Shown: positions 32,001 to 43,265 of the stretch, piece after piece | How positions within the stretch are numbered: position 1 is the first letter of the stretch | Layout: each line of letters opens with the position of its first letter | The notes under the pieces: generated by a model | Databases searched by the model: none | The model's input: only the letters and a program-made list of their open reading frames with translations | Told to the model about the DNA's origin: nothing | Source of the DNA: Parelaphostrongylus tenuis | Lineage: Eukaryota; Nematoda; Chromadorea; Rhabditida; Metastrongylidae | Assembly: GCA_019055375.1 (NCBI GenBank) | Contig: JAHQIW010004542.1 | Coordinates: forward strand, 33,614 to 97,613 | Direction of reading: 5' to 3' | DNA: 64,000 nt | Made by a program: the position numbers and the translations under genes

Positions 32001-35000
32001 CTGCGGAAATGTTAGCCTTTTTGAACTTTGAATCAGTATATGTCAGCTTATAGTAACTCTTATTAGTGCAGCAGGAAGTATTGCAAAAAGCAAGCCTTTA
32101 TTTGCCATAAAGTTGTTGCTGTACCGTGATGATTTGCTGATTTGCTAGGGCTCATAAGACATTTATTCCATTTTGTTGCTTCAAGACTCATTTTTCAAGC
32201 GCGAAAGCAAATGAACAGATCCTTGCTCTGCTGGCAAGTCATGTTATGTGATGTCGACCATAAGGCTAACACTATTATTCTCTCTATACAGTTCTAGCGA
32301 AACCCTTCTTTACTTTCACTGATGATGTGACAGTGAGATTTGTCTTTGAGTGGTCCCTGAGTCTCACCACATCATGTCGCGTTGCAACTTTTTCGAGCTC
32401 TTCTTCCGTGATCCCGTTGCTAATCATTTTATTAGCTTTGGTTTTTTTAAAAAAGTTCAGTCTTTATTGCTTTAGTAATATTATATTTGATTTAATACGA
32501 AAACTAGAATATCAAAACTTTCCGACTATGTGGTAATATACCTTGGGCCTTTCATGAGGTCTGTTTTGGCACTTATACAATGCTGGACACTTGTTTCGGC
32601 ATTACAGCCTCATCAGTAGTGCGGTTCTTTTCGGTTCAGTCAATTTCTTGCAGGGAATATGCCCCCATACATAAAGGAATCGGCGTCGAATTATTTTGAA
32701 ATTGACCGCTTGTCAGGCGATAGAATCCCCGACATTGCACTACTGACAATCGACCGCTAATGTTAAGGTATTTCCGAATAATTTTGGATGAAATGCTTTT
32801 AGATTCTCAAGACTAGTTTCGTTAACTGTTCATTGGGCATGAGAATTTTCCTGTGTAAAAAAAACTTTCAAACACTCACTGTCGTATTCGTTATAAATTT
32901 TTTTGCTTAGTGCTGAACTCCAAGCGACAAGGTCTTATAGAAATAAAAGATGCGCTGGGCTTATGTCAAAACATCAGCCAGAGTTATAGCGCGTAGTTAC
33001 GCATATTCATTAGGCACTCCTTTTTGCATGGTGGGATTTCTGGATGTATCCACCGTGATGCAAGAGTTTTACGATCTGACCTCTAGGCTCATGCGCGAGG
33101 ATAGTGGCTCTTACTTCAAAATCTCCATTATGTCTTTGTGTAGTATACGTATGTAGTGGAGTGTTTATTTGACTCTGACTAGGTGCTCGTTTACACGGTT
33201 ATGAATTGTGTTACCAATTTCCCGTATCCACCCTGCCGTTTTATAGGAAAGCACGTACACCGTATCCAACCTCATGCCTTTTGTACCCTTAGAAGAATTT
33301 ACTTGGCTCAATGTTGTATACAAACGGTCGTGGAAAACGTTATAGCTAGTAGGTGTATTAAAGTGTTCAATGATATTCTAAGCAGTACTACTGAGTTCTT
33401 ATGACTGACCGGTTTTAGGCATCATTTTATAGCCTGCTTACTTCGTTAGGTATTTTGGAGTAGGTTAAACGGGATGACGTTTTTCTTGCTTCCTTCTGCA
33501 CTCTTTCTGTTCACACTGGCGGCTGTTGGAAGAATGCTTTCATAAGCGCCGTTTTTGTGTGCATAAACGAGCGATCAGAGGTCATGGGCCGATATGTTCT
33601 TATTGTTAGGTCGTTTCATAAGTTTTCTCTTTAAGTCAATAATCACCAGATTTCCTAACCAGAAGTAATTAAAACTCTATGATTTTGGAGTCGTTGAACT
33701 GCGCATTTTCTTGTTAACATTTGATATGCCACTTGGTTGTACTAGCTTTGAGATGGAGCTGTCGTGGGAGCAAATTCACTTGCTAGTCAAACACGAATAA
33801 CGCGTAGGGGAAAATGCTAATAAAAATCGGCGTGCAGGATTAGGTTCCAGCTTAGGGCGATGATACGTTAGCAAAAAGGACGGCTAGGAAGTAGTTCGCG
33901 AAGTTGAAAGCTGGAGGAAACAGTCTGGATGATCAGCCTCGCTCGAGACGTCCACAAGAAACTCCATTAATCTTGCGCGCCGCTTCACTATCATTTTCCC
34001 CTACGCGCTATTCGTGCATAAGTAGCATGCGAATTTGCTCTCAAGACAGCTCCATCTCAAAACAGGTATAGACCTGATGTATACCAAAATATTCGCAGGA
34101 AAATGCGCAGTTGAACGATACCAAAACCATGCAGTTTTAATTGCTTCTTGTTAGTGAATTTGGTGTTTACTGCTCCAGTGCCAAAACTTATGAAGCGACC
34201 TAATAATTGGGTTTCGGTACCATTTGGTGATGAAGCCTTTTTCGCATAAGTCAATGTGAATTTTCAGAAGCGAAAGCCTGTCATTCTCCGGTTTCTCCCG
34301 AGTGAAAGTTATGTAGTCTGACTGTTAGACTTGGCCATGTGTTGGGCAGATGACAAAGCACTTTTCGATATCAGAATAGCGAAGCGACAAAAGACCGAGT
34401 ACGAGGGTCTCAACTTCAGGCTTGAACGCTGTGCCAGTTGTGTGCCACTCACCGTTTCATTGGTAACCGTCTCTTTTGTACAAATTGTTTTTGAGAATTT
34501 AGAGTTTTAACAATTTATGTTTTTTTTTTTTTGGAAGAGCCGCGAGCAGCTGAATCGACAGGCCATGAATGTTTATTGCTAGTTCGTAATCTATAAGAAA
34601 TTCAAGAGTGACCTGCATAGCGTACTCTTCCGATACATTTGTATAGAGGGGGTAACGTTAAAGGGCTCCATAATGTACGCGTTGTTCGGAGACTTACTAC
34701 GCAGACTGTCCAAGAATAATTGACTGTTTTTGAGATGGACTGGTAAGTTTCTGAACAACTTATTGAGTGCCAGGTTTCCAAACCAAGTCATTCTATCCGC
34801 ATGCCCGTCTAAACATTTAATGATAGGCCTAATCTTCAACTCTGATAAATCGTTCTGGATAAATTTCGAAAATACGATAATTAATTGAACGGATCATACC
34901 TTGTGATACTCATGACCACGCTTCATACTTCAAGCTGGTTTTTGGATATGAGCCAAGTACGTTCTTTACCCATGTGACTCTGTACGGCTGGCCTCCAGGA

Positions 35001-37304
35001 GTAACTGATAAAACGTGTAAAAAGCAATACGGTGATTGCTTGAAAGCTTCTTTGTGCCGTTTCTCATGCCCAGTGATCATTTATCAAATCGGACTCGGAA
35101 ATTCTGAAAGCATTCCATGCGGAAAAACTTCGAGTATACCCAGTGTTAAATAATGTGCAAAACTTTTGAGTCAGACGTAAAAGAACCTGCATTTCATCCT
35201 TTTCGGGGGCGCGTGCTAGCCATTTGCACTATCACGTCGGCGCTGATCCCAATTGCGCTGACAGATATTGATTACATATCATCAACAAAAATTTTTTTTT
35301 TCAGCTAGCCGCTTTTAGCAGTGGTGTGATGTTACAAATTTACCCAATTATCTGCCGTAGCGCTCATGTCGAGTGACTCTCGGGGCCACCAGTAACACTT
35401 CCATTTTTTCTTGTGGCCTGCAAGAGCAGCCCAGTGGGTCCCCCATGCTTTAGGGATTCGTTGAGCATAGTATCTTGCTACTAGGCTTTTCGTGAAGAAA
35501 TCGGACCATCGGATAGGTGGTCTTCCTGTAGAGTGCTTCACATTACAAGGAATCCAGTCGGTAACGGTTCTCGTCCACCCAATAACGTTGAGTAATGGCA
35601 GAACTTTGACGTCAAACAGAAATCGAACCCGCATTTGCCCTTTCTATGGCTTACCAGACTGTATTGGCTGTTCAGCAGAGAATGGAGTTTCGGGTTAGTC
35701 TCTAGCGCAGAACGTTACCAACTCTAAAGAGAATGCCCCATTTTGTACGAGTTTGCCACGCGTGATTTTTACGAAGAACAACTCACGCTTGGGTTATAAC
35801 TGTTTTAACAATAATAATAATAATACAGTATCGAGTAGATACGAAGTTGTACTGGACTGAAACACCGAAAAACACGGACTAACAACTCTCCGAACCACTG
35901 ACTCACTTATGTGCAGACCTATACAAGCAGTCTCTTTAAGGGAAAACACAAGCCGTATGGTTATAAGTAAGTTTGAGCACAAAGGACTACTGGCAAACCA
36001 CCGATGGTAAGGAGCATAAAATGTTATAAAACAGACGCTTCGATGAGATCGCAACAAAGGAGCTTGCACCTTGTTTACGTAGTGCAAATGCATTGCACGC
36101 GCCCCCGGAAAGGTTGAATTGCGGGTTCGAATCTTGTCTGTCGTCAAAGTTTTGCCCAACATTCAATATTGTTGGGCATGCTTGTAACACCACACTACGT
36201 TCTAAAAGTGGCTAAAAGCAAAATAACTCTTGCTTTCTCGAATAATTCTCACATGCTTAGAGCGTTGTTACAGTTTTTCTCAAGTTTTTCTCCAATCTTC
36301 CAGGATCTTGTCTTACGATAGTCCGGAAAAAAGTTTTTTAGGAAGTGGTATTGGACTATTCAATGCTCTGTATATCAATCTGCAACCAGCGCTGTGTGTT
36401 CTTGGATATTCCCCTTCGTTCAATGGTGGAATGGGAACATTGCTGATCATGAGTGGACTTTTTGGCGCTGCTATCTCTGGATTATACGTTGACAAAAGTG
36501 GAAAGTTCGAACAGGTTTGTGAAGATGTTTAGTATTCGGTTGTCGTATTGTTATTTAATTTGCAGACAATGAAGTTTACATTTATGTTGGCTGGAATCGC
36601 AGCCTGCTCATTAGCAATATCAGTTAACTATGAATCTGAAGAGGGATGGGTGGCGGCGTCTATATTCCTGTTTGGTGCATTTGGATTCAGTATATATCCC
36701 ATTGGTCTTGAAATGGGTGTAGAAGCGACATTTCCAGTAGCCGAAGCTACTTCCACGGGACTTATCATAATGATAGGGTTAGTAATGCTTTTTAGTGCCG
36801 CAATATTACGATTTATGGAAAATCCAGTATATGTTTATTTTCTACATTTTCATACTCTGCAAAGAGTGAAGTGTTACCATTGAATCTCTTCTAGTAGTAG
36901 AGTGTGCTGCAAAGTTTTTATTCTCTTACTTGAAATTTCGATGTGAAAAATGCTAAATATCATTCTATTTATTTTCAGTCAGATTCTGGGAGTAATCTAT
37001 CTTGTACTTACTAATATATTTATCAAAAAACCTAATAATCATCAGTTAGCGGTACAGAAGTGTGGTGGCGAAAATTCTGATCTCACAAATGTAGCCACAT
37101 GGAGCGGTGTGTTTATGTCATTTGATTAATAAAACCATAATTAAAAGTATCTACAATCTCAACGTGGTTTCAGTTTCGTTTCTGGTATGGGCCGGATGCG
37201 TTTGCTTATCGATTGTCATATTTGTTATATTTTTCTGGCCCAACTATCGACGACGAGTTTACGAAGCTAATAGGAGTGTGAAAACATGCGATGGAATTCC
37301 ATAG
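29069..37304 (+). CDS. MFS transporter, FLVCR/SLC49-like, eight exons
   Basis: Exons: 29069-29149, 29267-29422, 31091-31390, 31722-31902, 36342-36514, 36566-36777, 36979-37106, 37174-37304. All junction phases agree and give about 453 residues, normal for the family. It starts MSSEFRTYKRRWIYLLATCL and ends CDGIP-stop. Family marks: cytosolic RRW before TM1; a loop-2 region LLACWWTDRYGLRS then IGAWTNFIGNVIRF; FLPTKLAANWFPQDQRVIAN then SSMSNPIGIA; and a second half with GSGIGLFNALYINL and SIYPIGLEMGVEA. The FLP.K.AA.WFP..Q...A and MSNP.G pattern is typical of the FLVCR group (heme, choline or ethanolamine carriers in other animals); the substrate here is unknown. Intron 4 (4.4 kb) contains a mariner-type MITE, a tRNA-like repeat and an RTE fragment. 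Exon 2 could also end after SAVNLI at a second donor. Confidence 0.9.
30250..30690. repeat. Dispersed degenerate repeat in intron 2
   Basis: Second copy of the 24.28-24.60 kb repeat (CCTCAGCTGAGCAAACGAAG, CTTGCTGCTACAACGCAT). The 138-codon frame at 30029-30445 overlaps it and is not considered a gene. Confidence 0.4.
31450..31545 (+). repeat. GA-rich purine tract
   Basis: An AGAGAGAAAGAGAGAGTGAG-type run in intron 3, purine on the + strand. Simple sequence. Confidence 0.8.
32540..32770. mobile_element. Foldback MITE fragment, GTCTGTTATGGCAC family
   Basis: CATGAGGTCTGTTTTGGCAC, TTTCGGCATTACAGCCTCAT, CAGTAGTGCGG. Only the left half is clear. Confidence 0.5.
33606..34203. mobile_element. Mariner-derived MITE with intact ends
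   Basis: The left end TTAGGTCGTTTCATAAGTTT and right end AAAACTTATGAAGCGACCTAA are inverted copies with two mismatches near the tip. The right end (GCCAAAACTTATGA) matches the 3' end of the mariner relic at 17.5 kb. Inside, GATTTTGGAGTCGTTGAACT and TTTCTTGTTAACATTTGATA are inverted near 34080-34130. There is no transposase, so any movement would have needed a mariner elsewhere. Located in intron 4 of the SLC49-like gene. Confidence 0.75.
35145..35240 (-). repeat. tRNA-like repeat, family A
   Basis: TAATGTGCAAAACTTTTGAG, GTCAGACGTAAAAGAACC, CGGGGGCGCGTGCTAGCCAT and a tail TGCACTATCACGTCGGCG: a diverged inverse tRNA-like head. Confidence 0.5.
35330..35640 (-). pseudogene. RTE retrotransposon 3'-end fragment
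   Basis: The minus frame reads VIGWTRTVTDWIPCNVKHST, GRPPIRWSDFFTKSL, YYAQRIPKAWGTHWAAL and KKKWKCYWWPRES. This is the conserved tail after the reverse transcriptase of RTE-clade LINEs (compare RTPGARRTHWATLARDREKW at 43.1-43.2 kb). A 5'-truncated insertion in intron 4 of the SLC49-like gene. Confidence 0.8.
36050..36180 (+). repeat. tRNA-like repeat, family A
   Basis: GTAGTGCAAATGCATTGCAC, CGCGCCCCCGGAAAGGTTGA and box B CGGGTTCGAATCTTGTC, then CGTCAAAGTTTTGCCCAACA. It lies about 160 bp before exon 5 of the SLC49-like gene. Confidence 0.55.
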
Positions 37305-38500
37305 TATCAACTTCAACAAGCTTGGGTAGTATGCCCTTGTTCATTGTGGTTATCGTACTACTACGAATTGTTATTGTTATTTCACTATTTTGTCAAGGAT
37401 TATTCTTGTACAATTGTCATATTTAAAAGGGTAAATCGCACTTTCAGAAGAGCTATTTTCTTAATTTCACGAAAAACTTGTTATTGTAGGCGCGATATGT
37501 TGAGTCATTCTCACTGAGTCATAGCTGATAAAGAAATCTTACACTACATTCAAAATAATGTCTATCTTCATGTATGCCTGTTTTTCACACAGTATTAAAA
37601 TGTTTTCCAGCATTTCTGGAAAAAAGAAGCTCAAATTTATTGAAATATTGAGAGAAACTGCCGTACCGGATTCGTCTCCTGAAGTTGGACCTGGCAAATT
37701 GAAAAAAAAGATTTTCTAAAAACTTAGAAGTCGCCAATTTTTTTTCAAAACATGCCAGGCAGTACGAGTTATACTCGTCTCTTAAATAGCCATAGATAAT
37801 TTCGCCTCAATTTCAACCCTTTCATCGCCATGTGTGCTGATTTTGGTGCATGTGTGTTGCGGACGTCGTCCCGTACGTACAGATCTCATTGCGGAAGCCA
37901 ATCAACTGACCTAAAGTTTCGCCTTTCAGAACTGTGTTCTCATGCCTGAAAATTCTCTTTTTCAAACGAAGCAAAAAGGAACTGAACAACTGAACGATGG
38001 TCTGATGAAACCAGTTTGCCACATCCTTATTGATTGGTGAATACTAATTAAGTACTGATTTCGGTAGGCATAAAAATTACGTATGAAGCGAATGTGTTAA
38101 GTACTATCTCTAATCACTAATGTGGATGGTGGTTGTGTTCTCATAAGAAAAGGTAGGTTATGGTCTTTTTTGCCTATGTTGAAATTTTAACATGAAAAAC
38201 GATAAAATTACATATATCCCACAAGTGGTAGGACAGCCTCGTCTGTTTCCAAACTCTCAAGTGAGAAGTGACATTTTTTCAATGTATAGCTACCAAAAAT
38301 AAGCACTGGAAAAGCATAAACCAGAAAAGAATAGGAGTTTTGATTTTGCTATATGTTTGAAAGAATAAAAGCAATCAAAGTTAGATATCTTCGTTACTAG
38401 AGACGCCTGTGTCACCATAGTCCAAAGCTGGAATACCATATTCCTCTGAGGATTACTACGTTGGTAATACCGATTTACTTCGTTATCCCAACAGCAAAGT
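37305..38500. other. 3' flank of the SLC49-like gene
   Basis: AT-rich; no AATAAA that I can tie to the gene with confidence. A minus-strand piece at 38390-38430 (ALDYGDTGVSSNEDI, after TATTCCAG) has a coding feel but its frame does not join the upstream frame. Confidence 0.3.
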
Positions 38501-38501
38501 G

Positions 38502-38968
38502 TTAGCATACCTTCTCAATTCGACCAACACGTTCTTTTGAAGTTGTATAACGGCTTTTTCTGCGTATATCAATGCACATACCCATGACAGTCATGATTTT
38601 CTCGACCCTGCAGATGTGAATGCTTACGTTATTTCTATCTCGAAGCAAACACCACAATCCAAATTTGAGTTCATCGCAATAGGAAAAGGGTAACATAAAC
38701 TCAGAAAGAGCAATGGGAGAGCAGAAGCTTTGGTACAGCAATTTGGTTAGCACGTACTTCCGTAAACGGTGAAACGGACTTTTATTCTCGTCTGACGACC
38801 AGAGTTTTCCATATCACTCAGCATTAGTTGATAATCTAGGTGCGGAAGAAGTTCTGCTATGTTTTTCAAAATTTCTACAGCAAAACAGATGGATTTTATA
38901 TTTGAAGGCATGACTGCGTTTATTAGATTAACAAATAACAATAAACAAAAGAGTATAGCAATTCTCAA
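38502..38968 (-). CDS. Uncertain minus-strand frames beside a dead transposase
   Basis: Two overlapping frames: 38968-38747 begins with a signal-like MRIAILFCLLLFVNLINAV; 38753-38502 contains SFCSPIALSEFMLPFSYCDE, GLWCLLRDRNN and VEKIMTVMGMCIDIRRKSRY and ends at a GTATGC donor. Possible internal splice sites (GTAAGC at about 38627, CATCTGCAG at about 38606) would link them, giving a cysteine-bearing secreted protein, but the intron needed to leave the first frame would be only about 30 bp. The first frame starts exactly where a transposase-like tail ends, so it may be only the 3' end of that element. Confidence 0.25.
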
Positions 38969-38969
38969 A

Positions 38970-39460
38970 ACTGCCTCCTTTGCCCTCCATACATCTGCGA
39001 ATCGCCTGCGAAAATTTCAACAAAACTCGCACACTTTCCCACCATGATTTCGTCCCAAGCGCGTATCAAAGCCGCCTATAGTGCGTCTACGATCGTGTAG
39101 TGAGTTGCCGAGACTTTTTCCTCCAATATGGAACACACGGAGTGATCCACTTGGTTGAGAAGTGGCAAGAATTCGGCCAAATGTCCTTGCCCCGAAAGCC
39201 TGGAAACACCTCTTGATTGATGGCAGTCGCTTAGCCGGCCGAATGCGCAGTAGCCCAGTTCTGGTGAAGCGTTAACACGTCGATGTCAAAGTGTTGAATA
39301 TTCCAAAGATCCAGTACGCCCGCAAAACATGCTGCTGATAATTGGCAGCGTTGATTTTGAAATTTCCTTTAGTGAAGGCCAACAACGTCTTTGTGAGGGC
39401 GGTGCAAATGCTGATCCAACCATTACACATGTAGTTAATTGAAAAAAGAGTCACTAGATC
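38970..39460 (-). pseudogene. Tc1/mariner-superfamily transposase relic
   Basis: Minus-strand pieces in several frames: SICTALTKTLLAFTKGNFKI, NAANYQQHVLRA, then further down RIKAAWDEIMVGKCASFVEI (tail of the catalytic domain) and GG-rich KGGSF. These follow the order of the C-terminal half of IS630/Tc1/mariner-type transposases. Several stops and frameshifts; dead. Confidence 0.5.
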
Positions 39461-39469
39461 GGCAGTGTT

Positions 39470-39990
39470 TTACACTCGATCTTTTCACTTGACGGTATGT
39501 GTAAATTGTACATCGTCGGCTACTCTGAGTAGGGGGGTAGGAGACCCTCAAAAGGATTTCCTAAGACGAAGAGCACTGTCCAACTGATAAGGCTCTCAAG
39601 GCCAAAACACGTGTATTGAGCTCTATAAGTTGTCCATAAATGACCACTTGATAGGTTGGCTCAAGAATAATTATTAGATATATTGGAATTTTCATCATGA
39701 TTTTACTAGAACACTCGAAACGAACGGTATAATATTTCATAAATGCTAGCCAAGAGCTAGTGAGTGTAAAACACTGCCGAACTAGTGATTTTTCACTTGA
39801 TGGCATATGCGAATTGTACGTCGTCGTCTACTATACGTAGGGAGATAGAAGACCCTTGAGAGAATTGCCTAAGACGAAGGGTACTACCCAGCTGACGAGG
39901 CTGACAAGGCCAAGACACGTGTATTGAGATCTATAAGTTGTCCATAAAACACCACATGATAGATTGGCTCAAAAATAATTGTCATATATG
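39470..39990. mobile_element. Two tandem partial foldback elements
   Basis: A block GTGTTTTACACTCGATCTTT ... AAGGCCAAAACACGTGTATTGAGCTCTATAAGTTGTCC (39460-39640) is repeated directly at 39770-39950 (CACTGCCGAACTAGTGATTT ... AGACACGTGTATTGAGATCT). Each is a right half of the CACGTGT family. Confidence 0.5.
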
Positions 39991-40064
39991 TTACATAACA
40001 TTTCCTTTGGAGTATTTCTTGAAACGTCACTCAAATTTCAATATCCCATATAGTTATTTCTGAG

Positions 40065-40500
40065 CCATGCATGAGGTCTGTTGTGGGTAATCATACAGTG
40101 CAATACAGTGTTTCAGCCTTGCAGTCTCGTCAGTTGCACGGTGCTTATTCGTTTAGTTACTTTCTTGGGGATCTACCCCTTCATAGAGGAGTCGACGACG
40201 ATCGCTTTACACGCCCAAATATAACTATAGACATATTGAAATTTGAGCGAGGTCTCAAGAAACACTCGAAAGAAAGTATGATATTTCACGAGCACCAACT
40301 TAGAGCAATTTGGTTTTACCACATAACGCCGCGTGTAAAACTTTTGTCGTCGACTCCTCTATAAACGGCTAGATCTCCCACGAACTGATTGAACGATAGG
40401 ACACCGTGCAACTGACGATGCCTCAAGGCCGAAATACGTGCATTGCACTTTATAAGTGCCCATATTGGACCATATGCATGGCTCAAAAATAACTATAAGG
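40065..40500. mobile_element. Foldback MITE, CACGTGT/GTCTGTTATGG type
   Basis: The left half is CATGAGGTCTGTTGTGGGTA, TTGCAGTCTCGTCAGTTGCA, TCATAGAGGAGTCGACGACG. The inverted right half is CGTCGACTCCTCTATAAACG, CAACTGACGATGCCTCAAGG. A long hairpin. Confidence 0.6.
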
Positions 40501-42280
40501 CCTATTGTTACATAACATTTGTTCCCTTTCTTTTTACTCTATGACATTGCAGTCATTCGATAGCTTGAGAAATGTCTATTTTGACAATAAGCTTTATTTC
40601 TTTGACGGCTTTCATACTACGTTTTACTTATAAAAGCGATAACGTTTTACATTGGGAGTACGTAGTTTCAACACCACATAGAATGTTCTTGGTATAACAT
40701 GGTAAAATTTTGTTTCTAAGTAAACTTGGCCGCTATGGAAAAATTGCTATCAGATGGAGGTATATAAACGTCTTTTCAATGAGAAGAACACCGAGATGCA
40801 CTAAAATTTTTGACTTTTCATCGAGAATCGTATGGAATGCAAACGTATTGTATGGGATGTATTTCTGTTCTCTTCCTTATTTCTACTCGGCACAGCTTTT
40901 TCACTAGGCCATCACCAATCAGTTGATAGTCTGAAAGAAGATAAGGTGAAGAATTTCCACGAGTTCTAAAACTTCCCTCTTTTCCAATCAAAAAGCAACA
41001 TCAACGAGATAAGATCGCATTTCCAGCTCTTTCTCCAAATTTTCTTTTCTTGCTTTCTCTGATGATCCATGCTGAACAAACATCAGACCGAGTAGCGTTT
41101 CTAATTCAAGCACTGTGACGGCTTTTAGGTATTGTATTGAATGAGAGGATACCAAAACTGGAAGATAAATGTTGCAATATCCGATTTCAGAAGTGCCGAA
41201 TGATAATGTAATAGAACATCTTACTATTATTTATTTGTAGCGATGAATAAAGGTGAACTGTTCCTGACATAAAAAGAAGGATATTTATAACCGATATATG
41301 AATAAATGCAGATAAATTAGCAGAGGAATGATCATAAAAGTTCGATATATAATTTTTATTTTGCAAGCATGTGGTTTTTGCCTTCGAAATTCCGGGGTTT
41401 ACAGGAAGCGTCGGTGTCGATTCCACATTGCAGCTATGAATAATGTTCATAAATGAGTATAAGTGGATATCTAGAGTTATTGGTTATGAGGCATTAGAAC
41501 AAAACCTTTTCTACACCTCTGTAGAAATTTCGTCTTATGAAGCGCACTAATAATAGAAGGTTTCTCCGATTTGTCCGTGAAATGCCACCGTATTGAAAGA
41601 TGCAGTGAGTTTTAACAGAACTGTCATTATTTTATGATTGTTTTGGCATATTTCAGCCAGAAATAACCTTTCTTGAGTTTCTACCTGAAGTTCCATCCTT
41701 CCCTGATGACAAAGCCCCTTTTATTGATGAGAAAGGGTCTGAATTCTTCGGTGTTTGATAATAAATGAAGGCAAACTCTCGTTGGCAGGTCTATCTAACA
41801 AAAATGATATTTTTCCCTTAACCTATCTCTTTCGTGAGATTGAAAACCTTCTGTAAAAGTAAACAGAAGTGAAACTTTATTATACATAGCTACGGAACCC
41901 TGTCACTCGATTGCGTCAATGGAATGAATTTGAATGGGGTAATGCACCCTGTTCGTTTAAATAATTAATCGATAGGTTAAATCAAAATAATTTGAAAGGC
42001 TATTTTATTTCAAAATGCGCTATTATTGCTCCAAAAAAGCAAAAATTATATTTTGTTTTTCATTCAAGCATTTCTGGCTGAACAAAGATATTCCTTTAGA
42101 TAAAGTCGACGTAGCGCGCGTTGCGCGAAACTTAACAATCTTGACACCAACAGCGCAATAAAAACTTCTTTCCACAAACCAAAGGCACTGCCAGATAATA
42201 ACATTGTCAAGTTTCGAAGATAATAAAAGAAAGACGATAAAGATAAAGATAAGACAAGATGTTAAGATAATAATATAATA
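40501..42280. other. No gene recognised
   Basis: AT-rich. Short frames only, none with domain or splice support. Confidence 0.3.
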
Positions 42281-42284
42281 TAAT

Positions 42285-43265
42285 AGTAAAATTTTGATCG
42301 TGTGGATGTGGACCACATCCACACGATCACAAGACTCATTGAAGTTTCGCGAGAGTACAACCAACCACTCTGTCTCACTTTTATCGATTGAAGAAAGCCT
42401 TTGATTCAGTGGAAGCAGAAGCGGTTATAGAGGCTCTGGATAACCAGGGCGTCCCTACTCGGTACATAATGATCCTTCGTGAGCTTCATAAGGATTTCAC
42501 GACCAGAATATCTTCATTCTACAACAATATCACCATTGATGTAAGAAGAGGGGTTCGACAAGGCGATACAATATCGCCAAAACTATTCACTCCCACCCTA
42601 CAAAACGTCATGCGAACATTAGAATGGAACGAAATGGGAGTGAAAATTGACGGTCGACAATTAAACCATCTTCGCTTTGCTGACGATATCGGTCTCATAA
42701 CACCAAACATCAGCCAAGCGGAACGAATGTTGACTGATTTCGATAACGCCTGTGGAAAGATTGGTCTTCACTGAATCTAACGAAAGCAATGTTCATGAGG
42801 AACGGATGGGTTTCTAATGCCCCATTCACGCTCAACGGAACGACAATTTTTGAATGCTCCAGTTACATCTATCTAGGTCGTGAAATCAGCATGATGAACG
42901 ACCTAGCCCCAGAGTTGAGCAGGAGGAAACGAGCGGCTTGGGGAACGTTTAAGAGCATCGAAGATGTAGTGAAGAGGACAAAAAACATCCGACTTTGTGC
43001 CCACCTTTTCGACTTGAAAATTATACCTACCCTAACGTATGCAGCAGAAACCTGGTCGCTACGTAAGCAGGATGAAAGATCACTTGGAGTTAGTCCGATT
43101 TCTTTACGAAAGCGATAGAAGAAAGATATGATGCTCAGCGAACCCCTGGAGCGAGGAGGACCCACTGGGCTACTCTTGCACGCGATAGGGAAAAATGGAA
43201 GAGTTGCTGGTACCCGCTCGAGTCACTCGACGATCAGCGGACGACAGGTGACAGGTGACAGGTGT
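42285..43265 (+). pseudogene. RTE-type LINE reverse transcriptase, 5'-truncated and frameshifted
   Basis: After a short entry (ITRLIEVSREYNQPLCLTFI) a one-base shift leads into KKAFDSVEAEAVIEALDNQG, GVRQGDTISPKLFTPTLQNV and LRFADDIGLITPNISQAERM. These are the RT motifs, with the catalytic FADD intact. Another shift at 42774-42789 continues as MFMRNGWVSNAPFTLNGTTI, YLGREISMMNDLAPELSRRK and AAWGTFKSIEDVVKRTKNIR. An internal deletion then joins to RTPGARRTHWATLARDREKW. The 3' end is a short tandem (GACAGGT) repeat at about 43245-43262, as RTE elements often have. Not functional. Confidence 0.88.
42295..42330. repeat. Perfect short palindrome at the RTE 5' truncation point
   Basis: GATCGTGTGGATGTGG and CCACATCCACACGATC are exact inverse 16-mers separated by one base. 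The right arm belongs to the LINE coding sequence, so the left arm is an inverted duplicate of it at the insertion junction. Confidence 0.9.

Noticed and set aside
32340..32375. TCCCTGAGTCTCACCACATC as a possible lin-4/mir-125
   Set aside because: Only the seed-like start matches; no complementary arm lies nearby to form a hairpin.
38747..38968. Secreted protein starting MRIAILFCLLLFVNLINAV
   Set aside because: The start falls exactly at the tail of a dead transposase and the frame stops at a site with no plausible intron; kept only as a low-confidence entry.
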